This document shows, in pieces, positions 8,990 through 18,410 of a DNA stretch of 32,107 nt (its first letter is position 1; every line of letters starts with the position of its first letter). The translations under genes were made by a program, and so were the position numbers. This DNA comes from Campylobacter sp. (GTDB lineage Bacteria; Campylobacterota; Campylobacteria; Campylobacterales; Campylobacteraceae): assembly GCF_030528245.1 (NCBI RefSeq), contig NZ_JAUMZG010000017.1, forward strand, positions 1-32,107, given 5' to 3'. The notes under the pieces are model-generated. The model saw nothing but the letters and a program-made list of their open reading frames with translations. It was not told the origin of the DNA and did no database searches.

Positions 8990-9184
8990 TCAGCACTTCT
9001 TCAAACCCCCGCTACCATACTTTTTATCCAAGCATTCGTTGAAAAATTCCCCACGACTTTTGGGGACTTTATCGGGGTGATTTTTTCGCATATGCTCTAA
9101 GTATTTGTCATAGCTTGAAAGTCCCACCAAGGGGTGAAAAAACCTCTCGGCTTTTTCATAAAAATTTTTTATTTTTTCAAGCAA
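8990..9184 (-). CDS. YbdD/YjiX family small protein
   Basis: This 64-residue cytosolic protein belongs to the YbdD/YjiX (DUF466) family, recognisable by YDKYLEHMRKNHPD and a C-terminal region with KYG and a Cys. Members are encoded with CstA-type transporters and are thought to be accessory to them. The gene overlaps the end of cstA by 16 bases. The only usable start is TTG at 9184, because the frame is closed by TAA a few codons upstream and no ATG lies near the N-terminus. A weak GGA lies nine bases before it, so expression probably depends on cstA translation. Confidence 0.85.
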   Translation of the reverse strand: MLEKIKNFYEKAERFFHPLVGLSSYDKYLEHMRKNHPDKVPKSRGEFFNECLDKKYGSGGLKKC

Positions 9185-11283
9185 GGCACTTCGTCCATCT
9201 TAACATAAGAACTTTCTCTGAGTGGAATCTTAATCCTACCCAAAGCAATTCCAGCGCAAGAAATGATGACAAACAAAGTCGTCAGCATAAAAAACACGCA
9301 CAAAACCGCATCCAAGGCATTGGCAAATTTAGCCTGCGTAGCGACCGAAATATCTTTTTGTATTTTAGCCCTTTGTGCTTCATCGGCACTGGCTAAATTT
9401 GCTTCTAGGGTTTTGATCTTTTCACTTTGAATGTGCACAGCCGCCACGTGGCTCACCGCATTACGCACCCTATTTCCCTCTTCGTAGGGTAGAATTTTTT
9501 GAATACCCCCGTAAAGTGTTGCTATAAGGACAAAGGTGGAGGGGACGAGCGTTACCCAGGCATATTTTGCCTTACCCATTTTGACTAAAATCGCCGTTAC
9601 TAAAAGCAAAGCCATACCTGCTAACATTTGATTGCTCACGCCAAAAAGCGGCCAAAGCGTGTAAATTCCGCCCTTAGGATCGATCGCGCCCTGATAGAGA
9701 AAATACCCCCATCCCGCAACACTCAAGGCCGTAGCCAAAACCCCCGCTGGAATGCTATGGATATTTCCCAAAGGCTTGTAAATATTACCTAAAATATCCT
9801 GCACCATAAAACGGCAGGCCCTCGTGCCAGCATCCACGGCCGTTAAAATAAACAAAGCTTCAAATAAAATGGCAAAGTGATACCAAAACGCCATCAAATC
9901 CACACCGCCAAAAAGCTCGTGCAAAATCAAAGCCACGCCAATGGCAAAGGTCGGCGCCCCGCCTGTCCTTGAGAGTATGGTATCCTCGCCTATGCTCTTG
10001 GTGAGCGCTAAAATATCATCAGGGCTGACGGTGAAGCCCCAGTTTGATACGGTCGCGGCCACGGTAGCCACATCCGTGCCTATCAAAACTCCGGGAGAAT
10101 TTATAGCAAAATAAAGTCCCGGCTGTAAGATACAAGCGCAAATCAAAGCCATGATCGCCACCGCACTTTCCATAAGCATAGAGCCATAGCCAACGGCTAG
10201 AGCGTGGGTTTCGTTTTCTAGCATTTTAGGTGTCGTGCCGCTGGATATGAGGGCGTGGAAGCCACTGATCGCCCCGCAGGCTATAGTGATGAATAAAAAA
10301 GGATAAATCGCCCCCGCAAAAACAGGTCCCGTGCCGTCAAAATACTGAGGATTCGCCTTAGGCATTTGTAAGTCGGGCGCAACCACTACAATCGCCACCG
10401 CCATCAAAACGATGACGCCAATCTTCAAAAAGGTGGAAAGATAATCCCTAGGTGCGAGCAAAAACCACACAGGTAAAACCGCCGCTACAAAGCCGTATAT
10501 CATCATTACGATGGCTAAAGTCGGTGCGTCAAGGGTGAAAAATTCTTTCCAGTAGGCATCGGCTGTAATCACACTTCCATAATGGATGGCCAAAATCAAA
10601 AGCACAAAGCCGATAATAGAAGCCTCGCCCACTCTACCCGGCCTCAAAAAACGCATATAAATTCCCATAAAAATCGCAATGGGAATGGTCATCGCGATGG
10701 TGAATAGGCCCCAAGGCGACTCCGCTAAAGCCTTCACCACAACCATCGACAAGATGGCGATGATGATGAGCATGATGCCAAAAATCGCCATCATAGCCAC
10801 GCCGCCTGTGAAATTCCCCATCTCGTCTTTGATCATCTCGCCCAAGGAGCGGCCATTGCGCCTTGTGGAGATAAAAAGCACGACAAAATCATGCACAGCG
10901 CCCGCCAAAACGCCGCCAATCAAGATCCAAAGCATGGAGGGCAAGTATCCCATCTGGGCAGCCAAAATGGGCCCAACCAAAGGACCAGCACCTGCAATAG
11001 CGGCAAAATGATGGCCAAAAAGGACAATTTTATTCGTAGGGACGAAATCGCGTCCGTCATTTTGCGTAATAGCAGGGGTCGCACGAGACTTATCAAGCTC
11101 TAAAACCTTATACGCCACAAAACGCCCATAAAATCTATATCCTATCATATAGATACACACCGCAGCGACCACAAGATAAATCGCCGAAACGCTTTCGCCA
11201 TTTTGCAAAGCTAAATAGCCAAAACACACGGCTCCCAAAGCTGCTACAAAAAGCCATAAAATTTTTGTAGTAAGAGAATTCAT
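9169..11283 (-). CDS. cstA: Carbon starvation protein CstA, peptide/pyruvate-type transporter
   Basis: CstA is a large inner-membrane transporter. In E. coli it is linked to peptide and pyruvate uptake under carbon limitation, and in C. jejuni to peptide use. The 704-residue sequence has some 16-18 hydrophobic helices and the family blocks FVPTNKIVLFGHHFAAIAGAGPLVGP and GGVLAGAVHDF. Close to the C-terminus there is a soluble insert of about 50 residues rich in charged residues (ENVRN... region, roughly 600-650). The start at 11283 has AGGA eight bases upstream. YbdD follows with overlap. It has its own promoter in the long gap before prs, so control separate from prs is likely. Confidence 0.95.
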   Translation of the reverse strand: MNSLTTKILWLFVAALGAVCFGYLALQNGESVSAIYLVVAAVCIYMIGYRFYGRFVAYKVLELDKSRATPAITQNDGRDFVPTNKIVLFGHHFAAIAGAGPLVGPILAAQMGYLPSMLWILIGGVLAGAVHDFVVLFISTRRNGRSLGEMIKDEMGNFTGGVAMMAIFGIMLIIIAILSMVVVKALAESPWGLFTIAMTIPIAIFMGIYMRFLRPGRVGEASIIGFVLLILAIHYGSVITADAYWKEFFTLDAPTLAIVMMIYGFVAAVLPVWFLLAPRDYLSTFLKIGVIVLMAVAIVVVAPDLQMPKANPQYFDGTGPVFAGAIYPFLFITIACGAISGFHALISSGTTPKMLENETHALAVGYGSMLMESAVAIMALICACILQPGLYFAINSPGVLIGTDVATVAATVSNWGFTVSPDDILALTKSIGEDTILSRTGGAPTFAIGVALILHELFGGVDLMAFWYHFAILFEALFILTAVDAGTRACRFMVQDILGNIYKPLGNIHSIPAGVLATALSVAGWGYFLYQGAIDPKGGIYTLWPLFGVSNQMLAGMALLLVTAILVKMGKAKYAWVTLVPSTFVLIATLYGGIQKILPYEEGNRVRNAVSHVAAVHIQSEKIKTLEANLASADEAQRAKIQKDISVATQAKFANALDAVLCVFFMLTTLFVIISCAGIALGRIKIPLRESSYVKMDEVPCLKK

Positions 11284-11605
11284 AAAGTCGTCCTTTTGAT
11301 TTAAAATTTACGAAGTGTAACAAAAAATAAGGGAATTTATAAATTATGGATATTTGAATTTTATATTTTGTAAAAAATTTAAAATTTTGTTTCGTTGGGT
11401 TACATTTATGGCAAATAGCTACCTCAAAAATTGTAAATTTTTTAACATATAGATTCTCATTTTTGAACATAACAGCATTCATGCTCAAACTTGTTTTAAA
11501 GCTTTTTATAAGTTTTTATCACATCATATTTTATAATGCTTAGACGCAAAATATCGCAAAGATAAAGATTAAAATCCATGGTTGTTGAATTAATTGATTT
11601 TTACA
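11284..11605. other. Intergenic region between prs and cstA
   Basis: This 322-base, very AT-rich gap holds the cstA promoter. It has a perfect 12-bp palindrome AATTTATAAATT (11334-11345) just upstream of that promoter's core, and a small dyad AGCAT-TC-ATGCT (11474-11485). I see no RNA gene, no Rho-independent terminator with a T-run after prs, and no convincing small ORF. The palindrome is a candidate operator. Confidence 0.5.
11314..11326 (-). promoter_or_regulatory. Probable promoter of cstA
   Basis: On the minus strand TACACT (11314-11319) is preceded by TTTTTTGT, the T-rich extended element typical of Campylobacter. It lies about 31 bases before the cstA start codon. The -10 box is not perfect. 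Confidence 0.45.
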
Positions 11606-12535
11606 TCACACAAAAAGCGAATTGACGCTTTCATTATGATAAACGCGGCGTATCACCTCAGCAAAAATCGGCGCAACGCTCAAAACTTTGATATTGGGCA
11701 GGGTTTGCCTCAGGGGAATGGTATCGGTTACGACCAGCTCGTCTAAAATTCCTTGAGCTATGTTTTCATAAGCCCTCCCGCTCAGCACAGCATGAGTGCA
11801 GCAGGCCATCACGGACTTCGCGCCCTTATTTTTCAGCGCCTGAGCCGCCTTGACGATGGTGCCAGCCGTGTCGATGATATCATCCACTAAAACCACATTT
11901 TTATCCTTCACATCGCCGATGATGTTCATCACCTCGCTTTCATTCGCCCTCTCTCTGCGCTTATCCACGATGACAATATCAAGCCCCAAATTCTTAGCCA
12001 CACTCCGAGCCCTAGCGATACCACCGATATCCGGACTACCCACAACAGCGCTTTCAAAATGCTTAGATCTAATGTAATCGTTAAAAACGATGCTGCCGTA
12101 AAGATTATCCACAGGAATGTCAAAAAAGCCCTGAATTTGCCCCGCATGCAGATCGATGGTCGCCACCCTATCGATGCCCGCTGCCTCCATCAAATTCGCC
12201 ACAAGCTTAGCGGTGATGGGCACTCTGGGATTGGCCTTCCTATCCTGTCTGGCATAGCCAAAATAGGGAATGATCGCTGTGATGGAATTCGCACTCGAGC
12301 GGCGAAGGGCGTCGGTTAAAATCAAAAGCTCCATGAGGTTGTCATTAGTAGGGACGCAGGTGCTTTGTATGATGAACACATCCTTACCGCGCACACTTTC
12401 ATCGATTTGAACGCTGATTTCACCATCGCTAAACCGCTTAATCCCAGCATCGCTCAAGGGGAGAGAAAGATACTTGGAAATTTGCTTAGCAAATTCTATA
12501 TTGGCCGTGCCTGAAAAAATTTTATAACCGCGCAT
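11606..12535 (-). CDS. prs: Ribose-phosphate pyrophosphokinase (PRPP synthetase)
   Basis: The enzyme makes phosphoribosyl pyrophosphate from ribose 5-phosphate and ATP, for nucleotide, histidine, tryptophan and NAD synthesis. At 309 residues it is of standard class I length. Visible motifs are the ATP-loop region, DLHAGQIQGFFDIPVDNL, the flexible loop KRRERANESEV and the PRPP-binding loop VDDIIDTAGT. The ATG at 12535 has AAGG upstream. It stands alone, with gaps on both sides and its own promoter. Confidence 0.97.
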   Translation of the reverse strand: MRGYKIFSGTANIEFAKQISKYLSLPLSDAGIKRFSDGEISVQIDESVRGKDVFIIQSTCVPTNDNLMELLILTDALRRSSANSITAIIPYFGYARQDRKANPRVPITAKLVANLMEAAGIDRVATIDLHAGQIQGFFDIPVDNLYGSIVFNDYIRSKHFESAVVGSPDIGGIARARSVAKNLGLDIVIVDKRRERANESEVMNIIGDVKDKNVVLVDDIIDTAGTIVKAAQALKNKGAKSVMACCTHAVLSGRAYENIAQGILDELVVTDTIPLRQTLPNIKVLSVAPIFAEVIRRVYHNESVNSLFV

Positions 12536-12564
12536 GAAAAGCCTTTGTCAAAAAATGAAGGCAA

Positions 12565-12570
12565 ATTTTA
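12565..12570 (-). promoter_or_regulatory. Probable -10 box of prs
   Basis: TAAAAT on the minus strand, with T-rich sequence upstream, about 30 bases before the prs start in the 73-base gap between the permease gene and prs. Confidence 0.4.
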
Positions 12571-12608
12571 ATGAAACAAATGTAACGAAAGTTAAAATTT
12601 CGGGCAAT

Positions 12609-13265
12609 CTAGTGGACGTAAGAAGTTTTTTTAGCATAATACCTCACCGCCATTGAAAGCGAAAAGCATATGATGAAATAAATCCCCGCCACGAAGGCTA
12701 TCATCAGTAAAATTTCCTCAAAACTTTTAAGACTTGCTAGGATTGTTTTGGATTTGTAAGTGAGCTCAGCGATGCCAAGCCCTGCCAAATAAGCCGTATC
12801 CTTAACCGTGGTGATCACCTGAGAAAGCATCGAGGGGACGACGCGCCTGAAAGTTTGCGGCAAGATAATGTAAAAAAGCGTAAAAAACGGGCCAAAGCCT
12901 TGAGAATAAGCCGCTTCAAACTGCCCCTTTGGGATGGAATTGAGTCCCCCGCGGATGATTTCAGCCATGACCGAACTGGTATAAAGTGAAAAACCCACCG
13001 TCCCCCAAAAAGCTTGAGGAAACTGCCCAAAAAACACAGGCAAAACAAAACAAGCCGCAAGCATCCAAAGAAGCAGAGGAGTGTTTCTAAAAATGTCGAT
13101 ATAGGCACTGGCTAAAAATCTGCTCATCTTGTCGCCGTAGTTTTTCACCACTGCCAAAAAAGTGCCCCAAACGATGGAAATCAAGCAGGTCGCCAAGGCG
13201 ATTTTAATCGTAAGCATCAAGCCCTGCAATAAAAATTCAACATTACCAACGCTAAAAACCTCCAT
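12609..13265 (-). CDS. Amino-acid ABC transporter permease (PEB1 system, HisM-like)
   Basis: This is one of two inner-membrane channel subunits for aspartate/glutamate uptake with PEB1 and PebC. The 218-residue protein has about five membrane helices and the EAA loop (EAAYSQGFGPFFTLFYIILP) that contacts the ATPase. FRNTPLLLWM is the usual HisM/ArtQ-type block. The ATG at 13265 follows GAGGTGAG; the GTG at 13268 is less likely. It is three bases after the stop of the other permease gene and is the last gene of the operon. Confidence 0.92.
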   Translation of the reverse strand: MEVFSVGNVEFLLQGLMLTIKIALATCLISIVWGTFLAVVKNYGDKMSRFLASAYIDIFRNTPLLLWMLAACFVLPVFFGQFPQAFWGTVGFSLYTSSVMAEIIRGGLNSIPKGQFEAAYSQGFGPFFTLFYIILPQTFRRVVPSMLSQVITTVKDTAYLAGLGIAELTYKSKTILASLKSFEEILLMIAFVAGIYFIICFSLSMAVRYYAKKTSYVH

Positions 13266-13268
13266 CAC

Positions 13269-14000
13269 TCACCTCGCCAAATGGGCTTTTTTTAGTTTTT
13301 CTTCGTAGAATTTTGCAAAATACGCCAAAGGATAGCAAACGCTAAAATACAAAAACGCCGCAAAAATGTAAGCTGGAGCGTAGTTTCCATAGTCTGCTGC
13401 GTAACTATCTGCGCTACTCATAAGCTCTACACCGCCGACTATGAGTAAAACTGAGGTGTTTTTGATCAAATTTATCATTTGATTACTCATCGGCGGAAGG
13501 ATGATTTTGATGGTCTGGGGGATGATGATGTAGCGCATTTGTTGCGTGTAGGTAAAGCCTTGAGCTGCTGAGGCTTCAAACTGTCCGCGCGGCACAGACA
13601 AAATCCCGCTGCGAACCACCTCGCTCACATAGGCTCCGTGATAGGCCCCAATGCCCAAAACTCCGATGGTAAAAAGATCCAGATGAATGTCCAAATGCGG
13701 CAAACCATAATACAAAAAGAAAATTTGTATGACCAAGGGCGTGTTTTGAAAAAGCTCCACATAAATTCTCGTGTAGGCCCTAAGGACGGTTATCTTGCTC
13801 GTAGCCATCACTCCGCCGATCGTCCCAAAGACGACAGCGATAGTCAGGGCAAAAACGCTCACGCTCAAGGTGTATAAAAAACCATCGATGAACATTTGCG
13901 TATGCTCTAAGGTATCGAAAAATTTCCACAACGCGAAGGGACTTATGCTGTCCTCATCATAAATCCCCCAAGCAGTGAAAAGCTCCTTCAGTCCATCCAT
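13269..14000 (-). CDS. Amino-acid ABC transporter permease (PEB1 system)
   Basis: This is the partner permease of the PEB1 aspartate/glutamate importer. The 243-residue protein has an N-terminal extension of about 35 residues before the first helix, then the permease core with FQNTPLVIQIFFLYYGLP and the EAA loop (EASAAQGFTYTQQMRYIIIP). It lies 16 bases after peb1A and just before the second permease, so the two probably form a heterodimer. The Shine-Dalgarno is weak (AGGG at a long distance). It corresponds in order and sequence type to Cj0920c of C. jejuni. Confidence 0.92.
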   Translation of the reverse strand: MDGLKELFTAWGIYDEDSISPFALWKFFDTLEHTQMFIDGFLYTLSVSVFALTIAVVFGTIGGVMATSKITVLRAYTRIYVELFQNTPLVIQIFFLYYGLPHLDIHLDLFTIGVLGIGAYHGAYVSEVVRSGILSVPRGQFEASAAQGFTYTQQMRYIIIPQTIKIILPPMSNQMINLIKNTSVLLIVGGVELMSSADSYAADYGNYAPAYIFAAFLYFSVCYPLAYFAKFYEEKLKKAHLAR

Positions 14001-14016
14001 TAAAATTCACGCCCTG

Positions 14017-15541
<1,525 letters not shown>

Positions 15542-15565
15542 AAAAAATCCTCACAAAAACAATTA

Positions 15566-15600
15566 ATGATTAAAAATCATAAATATAGCAAAATCGTAAC
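15566..15600 (-). promoter_or_regulatory. pebC operon promoter with a dyad at the start site
   Basis: On the minus strand TATATT (15582-15587) is preceded by TTTTGC, a Campylobacter-type extended -10. Right where transcription should start lies a perfect dyad ATGATT-TTT-AATCAT (15566-15580), which could be an operator for the aspartate/glutamate transport operon. The resulting leader would be about 35 bases. Confidence 0.5.
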
Positions 15601-15690
15601 ATTTTTTAAAGCATAAAAAACTTAAATCAAAAATGTAGAATTTAACATGTAACTTTTAGTAACAACAAATCCGCGAAAATCAACAAAATT

Positions 15691-16485
15691 TCATTGCTTT
15701 TCATAATATATGCCTCTTGGAGAAAAGACTTTTTTGAAAAACACATTTTCGGGGACTAAATCCGCACTTCCCACATAAAGTCGCCCATCGTCGGCTAAAA
15801 TTTTATGGAAACGCTCGAGCAATTTGAGCCTTGAGTCGTAATCAAAATAAATGATCATATTCCTAGAAACGATGATGTCAAATTTACCCAGCTTCAAAAA
15901 CCTATCCTCAAACACATTGCAAAGGTCAAATTTACAAGCGCACAATTCGCTTTTGTTGATGAGGCAAAAATCATCTTTTTCTGTAAAAAATTTCCTTTTC
16001 TCCATCTCGCTAAGATTCTGTATGCTTCTACCCCTATATTCTCCTCGCTTAGCCTTATCTATCACGCCAGAATTAATATCTATCCCCAAAATATACATAT
16101 CCTTGATAAAATTTTGCGCCCCAAGTATTGCCATCGAATACACCTCCTCACCGCTACTACACGGCGCGCTCAATACGCTCACTCTTCGTTCCAAATTTTT
16201 CACATAAAAAATGATTTCCCTCAACTGAGCCAATTCTCTAAAAAAATAAGTTTCACCAATCGTAACAAAATTCAAGGTCTCCTGCCTCAAATTTTTATTT
16301 ATTCTAAGCTTTGCTAAAAAATCAGCAAAAGTACCCACATTCAAACTCTCGACAAATTTTGTCAATTTTATCGATAAAATGGCCCTTTTGTCATTCAAAT
16401 CCATCCCGCTTAATTCATTAATAATTTTGATAAATTCATTAAATTCGGCCTCGTTGAAACGAATTTTTTTATCCATATTATCCAT
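15691..16485 (-). CDS. cheR: Chemotaxis protein methyltransferase CheR
   Basis: CheR methylates glutamates on chemoreceptors using S-adenosylmethionine. The 264-residue protein has an N-terminal helical domain and a Rossmann methyltransferase domain with SAPCSSGEEVYSMAI (cofactor loop) and the DIIVSRNMIIYFD motif. It lacks the C-terminal receptor-tethering pentapeptide pocket extensions of larger fusion forms. I chose the ATG at 16485, with GGGG about eight bases upstream. A TTG at 16512 would overlap cheB, and another ATG lies at 16476. It is 13 bases after cheB, a short operon for receptor adaptation. Confidence 0.94.
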   Translation of the reverse strand: MDNMDKKIRFNEAEFNEFIKIINELSGMDLNDKRAILSIKLTKFVESLNVGTFADFLAKLRINKNLRQETLNFVTIGETYFFRELAQLREIIFYVKNLERRVSVLSAPCSSGEEVYSMAILGAQNFIKDMYILGIDINSGVIDKAKRGEYRGRSIQNLSEMEKRKFFTEKDDFCLINKSELCACKFDLCNVFEDRFLKLGKFDIIVSRNMIIYFDYDSRLKLLERFHKILADDGRLYVGSADLVPENVFFKKVFSPRGIYYEKQ

Positions 16486-16498
16486 GACTAATGCCCCG

Positions 16499-17053
16499 TT
16501 AATCTTCTTCAATAAAATTTGAAATTTCAGCCTTGATTTCTTTAAGGCTCATCGGTCTTAGGCGTGGATTCAGATCTTTGGCTCTTTTTGGCATACCATA
16601 AACCACGCTGTCAGCTTCGTTTTCGCAGAGGCATTTAGCCCCCGCCCTATAAAGCTCCAGTAGGGATTTGGCTCCATCATCCCCCATCCCTGTCAACACC
16701 ACGGCCAAAATTTTATGCGTCTTTGCTAAAGAAACCGCTGATTTAAAAAGTAAATCAACGCTAGGCTTGAAGCTAGTTTGGACATTTTGCCACAAGGCTG
16801 TGATGCTAAGATTTCCCGTTAAAATGGTATTTTGAGGACAAATGTAAATTTTATGACTCAAAAGCTCTCTGTCATTCAGCAAAACGACCTCACTCAAAGC
16901 CTCCTGATTGAATTGATTCACAAAGGAAGTGATATAACCACTACTCATGTGCTGGGCTATCACCACGCATGTATTTTTCACATCAAGATCTTTAAGCAAA
17001 TATTTGAGTTGATTGGGTCCCCCTGTCGAAGAGCCAATTAAAAGCAACTTCAT
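16499..17053 (-). CDS. cheB: CheB-type protein-glutamate methylesterase lacking the receiver domain
   Basis: This enzyme removes methyl groups from chemoreceptors. The 184-residue protein consists only of the catalytic domain. The catalytic triad is visible as Ser9 in GSSTGGP, His35 in AQHMSSG and Asp126 in GMGDDGA. The N-terminal response-regulator domain that normally switches the enzyme on by phosphorylation is absent. The same is true of C. jejuni CheB, so this is a lineage trait, not a truncation here. The start has AGGAT six bases upstream. It reads together with cheR from a promoter at about 17073-17078. Confidence 0.94.
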   Translation of the reverse strand: MKLLLIGSSTGGPNQLKYLLKDLDVKNTCVVIAQHMSSGYITSFVNQFNQEALSEVVLLNDRELLSHKIYICPQNTILTGNLSITALWQNVQTSFKPSVDLLFKSAVSLAKTHKILAVVLTGMGDDGAKSLLELYRAGAKCLCENEADSVVYGMPKRAKDLNPRLRPMSLKEIKAEISNFIEED

Positions 17054-17072
17054 CGTAATATCCTACAAATAA

Positions 17073-17078
17073 ATTATA
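17073..17078 (-). promoter_or_regulatory. Probable -10 box of cheB-cheR
   Basis: A perfect TATAAT on the minus strand lies about 20 bases before the cheB start. The usual T-rich -16 element is weak. Further upstream are arms ATGACAA (17125-17131) and TTGTCAT (17147-17153), an inverted pair with a 15-base spacer. Confidence 0.45.
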
Positions 17079-17220
17079 ATCCTTGAAATATAAGCTATCG
17101 TGCAGGGGAAAGTCTAACATATTTATGACAATATAAAGATATCAATTTGTCATTAAAGCAGACTGCGTGGTATTTTTTCAATCGTTTTAAAAATTCAAAT
17201 CACATCACCCAAGCAGTAAG

Positions 17221-17239
17221 GGACACGACAATCGTGTCC
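17221..17239 (-). terminator. Hairpin after the sigma-28-linked gene
   Basis: GGACACGA and TCGTGTCC form a perfect 8-bp stem with a three-base loop, 7 bases after the stop codon at 17246. There is no T-run after it in either direction, so it may be an incomplete terminator or an mRNA-protecting stem. Confidence 0.5.
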
Positions 17240-17245
17240 TCAATT

Positions 17246-17854
17246 CTAAGCCTGAAGATTAAGCGTTTTGCCGCCGAGTTCATCGATGCGTTTGCTCACG
17301 CTTTCTATGGCTTGGTTGATAGTATCTTGGCTGATTTGAGGAAGCTTTCCGCCCCACAAGTTTTTTGCTTGCTCAAATCCCCTCTTCATCCCCTCAAAAC
17401 CCTTTTTAAGCTTTTCAGGGTCCTCACCCGCTCCTTGCACTACGAAATCTGCAATGCGTTTTGCCGTGTTACCCACGCCGAAAAATCCCTTTTCGCTAAT
17501 GAGAAAATCAAGCTCCTCTTTATTCATGCTTAGAGGATTTTTACCCTGATAACCCAAAGCTGCAAAATCAATTTTTGAAAGCAGTGAGCTGGCCAGTTCA
17601 GCGTCATTAAAACTCTCCCAAAGACCACTTTGGGCGTTTGCGTTGCTAGAAACCACGCTCATGCTTTGCTTTGCAAATTCCATAAAATAGAGCTGCGTCA
17701 TACCCTTCCCGCCAAGAGAACTTAGCTTTTTGAGGGTATCTTCGTCCTTAAGATTAGCGCTTTGCAAATTTGCCGTTTGCGCGCTACTCGTTTCTGCCCT
17801 TTTATTGCTAACCTGCATTATGCTAGCGACATTCGAATAGATATTCACTTGCAT
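17246..17854 (-). CDS. Flagella co-regulated protein of unknown function
   Basis: I cannot assign a function. The 202-residue protein has no signal peptide or membrane helix. Its N-terminal 45 residues are polar and rich in Ser, Asn, Gln and Thr, like the unstructured starts of proteins exported by the flagellar apparatus. The C-terminal half (about 115-200) has FFGVGNTAKRIADFVVQGAGED and WGGKLPQIS motifs. These I recall from Campylobacterota proteins often mislabelled hydrogenase-4 component G, perhaps the DUF5610 type. A near-consensus sigma-28 promoter lies directly upstream. The start at 17854 has AAAGGAG; the longer frame to 17887 would lie across the promoter and is rejected. The flagellar link is inferred from the promoter. 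Confidence 0.75.
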   Translation of the reverse strand: MQVNIYSNVASIMQVSNKRAETSSAQTANLQSANLKDEDTLKKLSSLGGKGMTQLYFMEFAKQSMSVVSSNANAQSGLWESFNDAELASSLLSKIDFAALGYQGKNPLSMNKEELDFLISEKGFFGVGNTAKRIADFVVQGAGEDPEKLKKGFEGMKRGFEQAKNLWGGKLPQISQDTINQAIESVSKRIDELGGKTLNLQA

Positions 17855-17885
17855 CTTTGCTCCTTTGTAAGTGGGGGGCGTGGGC

Positions 17886-17912
17886 ACATCGGCTTTTTCA
17901 TTATAAAATTTA
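17886..17912 (-). promoter_or_regulatory. Sigma-28 (FliA) promoter
   Basis: The minus strand reads TAAA, 15 bases, then GCCGATGT. This matches the FliA consensus TAAA-N15-GCCGATAA at all but the last two positions. The -35 TAAA overlaps the stop codon of msrA, and the predicted start of transcription is about 25 bases before the ATG at 17854. Confidence 0.8.
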
Positions 17913-18410
17913 GTGATCTTTGAAAATTTTGTGAATTTTTGGAGCGATCAGGGCTTGGCAGTAGGCTTGATGGGGGTTTTTGTCAAAATAATCCTGATGA
18001 TAATCCTCAGCCCTCGTGTAAAATTTCAGCGGCAAAACCTCAGTAACGATGGGCTTGGCATAGTTTTTTTGTGCTTTTTGTAAGAAATCTTTAATGATTT
18101 TCGCGTCCCCTTCATCCCTGTGAAAAATCACAGAGCGATACTGCACACCGACATCTGCGCCCTGTTTGTCCCTACTCGTGGCATCGTGAGCGTGGAGAAA
18201 AATTTCAAGCAAGGACTCAAGGGCGATCAGTCCCTCATCGTAGGAAATTTTAACAACCTCCACATTCCCATCGCCCCCGCAGACGCTTTCATAGCTTGAA
18301 AATTCCCACTCTCCAGCATAGCCCGCCTCAGTGCAAAGCACTCCCCTCACGCGCTTGAAAATAGCCTCAACGCACCAAAAGCAGCCCCCGCCTAGGATGA
18401 TTTCTCTCAT
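17910..18410 (-). CDS. msrA: Peptide-methionine (S)-S-oxide reductase MsrA
   Basis: MsrA repairs oxidised methionine in proteins. The 166-residue protein begins with the signature GGGCFWCVEA; Cys10 is the catalytic cysteine and Cys13 is close by. YAGEW and GVQYRS(V/I) are typical downstream blocks, and the MsrB domain found in some fusions is absent. The ATG overlaps the ppa stop as ATGA, with no Shine-Dalgarno of its own, so it is probably translated by coupling. The sigma-28 promoter of the next gene sits across its stop codon. Confidence 0.96.
   Translation of the reverse strand: MREIILGGGCFWCVEAIFKRVRGVLCTEAGYAGEWEFSSYESVCGGDGNVEVVKISYDEGLIALESLLEIFLHAHDATSRDKQGADVGVQYRSVIFHRDEGDAKIIKDFLQKAQKNYAKPIVTEVLPLKFYTRAEDYHQDYFDKNPHQAYCQALIAPKIHKIFKDH

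Noticed and set aside
11135-11488. Minus-strand open frame of 117 codons before cstA
   Set aside because: It overlaps the N-terminal region of cstA in another frame, is AT-rich and low in complexity, and has no ribosome site or recognisable motif.
11532-11537. Plus-strand TATAAT that could drive an antisense RNA to prs
   Set aside because: It is one hexamer in very AT-rich DNA without a clear upstream element, and I see no RNA structure or terminator after it.
15566-15580. Fur box reading of the pebC dyad
   Set aside because: The similarity to the Fur consensus is limited to a few AT-rich bases; I keep it as an unnamed dyad.
17855-17887. Upstream in-frame extension of the sigma-28-linked gene
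   Set aside because: It lies across the predicted start of transcription and the promoter, and has no ribosome site, whereas the ATG at 17854 has AAAGGAG.
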